From assembly GCA_024278415.1 (NCBI GenBank), contig JAJRTI010000916.1, forward strand, positions 1 to 5,476: 5,476 bases of DNA, read 5' to 3'. Shown here in pieces: positions 5,341-5,476 of this stretch (its first letter is position 1; every line of letters starts with the position of its first letter). The stretch comes from Planctomycetota bacterium. GTDB lineage: Bacteria > Planctomycetota > Brocadiia > JAJRTI01. The notes under the pieces were generated by a model, which was not told the origin of the DNA, made no database searches, and saw only the letters and a list, made by a program, of their open reading frames with translations. The position numbers and the translations under genes were made by a program.

Positions 5341-5358
5341 CGCGCAGTGGCAGGCGCG
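5341..5358. other. Short GC-rich hairpin beyond the array
   Basis: CGCGC (5341-5345) and GCGCG (5354-5358) can pair around an 8-base loop. It lies downstream of the probable convergent minus-strand gene and could help end its transcript. There is no T-tract on either strand, and the stem is short. Confidence 0.2.
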
Positions 5359-5410
5359 CAACCCAGGGAAGGCACGGCTCCGGGCTATGCGGATTTACGG
5401 AATGCTGTGC

Positions 5411-5476
5411 TCAGCGCCTGAAGACCTTCGCCAAGCGACACACGCCGATGGCGGCGAGCACGGCGTTGCCCGCCCA
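5411..5476 (-). CDS. Probable 3' end of a convergent gene, cut by the window edge
   Basis: Reading leftward from the edge, 21 codons end in TGA at 5413-5411 and give a C-terminus WAGNAVLAAIGVCRLAKVFRR. Twenty of the 21 sense codons end in G or C, the pattern expected of a real gene in this GC-rich genome. The competing plus-strand frame from ATG at 5387 is much less biased. The tail is hydrophobic then basic, which could be a terminal membrane helix with a cytoplasmic basic end, but it is too short to assign. The gene would converge on the hydrolase gene with the hairpins and tandem repeat in between. Confidence 0.5.
   Translation of the reverse strand, partial: WAGNAVLAAIGVCRLAKVFRR

Noticed and set aside
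4792..5361. Minus-strand frames running through the tandem repeat into the hydrolase gene, with WNGG-rich N-termini
   Set aside because: The repeat is stop-free in every frame, so such frames arise automatically. The rest is antisense to a well-supported hydrolase domain.
5387..5476. Plus-strand gene starting at ATG 5387
   Set aside because: Third-position GC is much lower than in the overlapping minus-strand frame, and the nearest purine-rich site is about 15 bases upstream, too far for a good ribosome-binding site.
1..5476. tRNA, rRNA, transposase or phage features
   Set aside because: I saw no tRNA cloverleaf signals, rRNA segments, transposase motifs or insertion-sequence ends on reading both strands.

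Overview
This is a GC-rich bacterial window with two transcription units that diverge from a shared 266-base control region (2720-2985), plus the edges of two more genes. I cannot name the organism from sequence alone. The GC content, the secreted proteins with carbohydrate-binding modules, the GH123/DUF4091-type protein and the stand-alone sigma-54 activator suggest a free-living Gram-negative polysaccharide user, for example from Planctomycetota, Lentisphaerota or Hydrogenedentota. That placement is an inference.

Leftward unit (minus strand). A near-consensus sigma-70 promoter (TTGACG, 17 bases, TATAAT; 2803-2775) drives a PspF-like enhancer-binding protein that has an AAA+ domain and a Fis-type helix-turn-helix but no sensory domain (1748-2719). 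After 78 bases comes a 531-residue exported protein (74-1669). It contains two copies of a CsgG/LpoB-like domain, and the second copy appears to be inserted inside a CBM4/9-like beta-sandwich. Its 3' end overlaps by 26 bases the start of another exported protein, of which only 33 codons lie in the window (99-1). All three starts have a GGGA(G) ribosome-binding site exactly 9 bases before ATG, which supports one co-expressed unit.

Rightward unit (plus strand). A 744-residue exported protein (2986-5220) carries an N-terminal carbohydrate-binding module, a GH123-type beta-sandwich and a GH123/DUF4091-like catalytic barrel with an Asp-Glu pair. No convincing sigma-70 promoter precedes it, but a weak sigma-54-type -24/-12 element lies at 2913-2928 with palindromes about 90 bases further upstream. 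The inferred model is that the activator switches on the divergent hydrolase gene and perhaps its own operon. The unit would then be a small sigma-54-controlled surface-glycan module.

Right end. The hydrolase stop codon is followed by a compact hairpin, a second hairpin, and nine tandem copies of an 8-base unit (5268-5339). The last 66 bases probably hold the 3' end of a convergent minus-strand gene (5411-5476).
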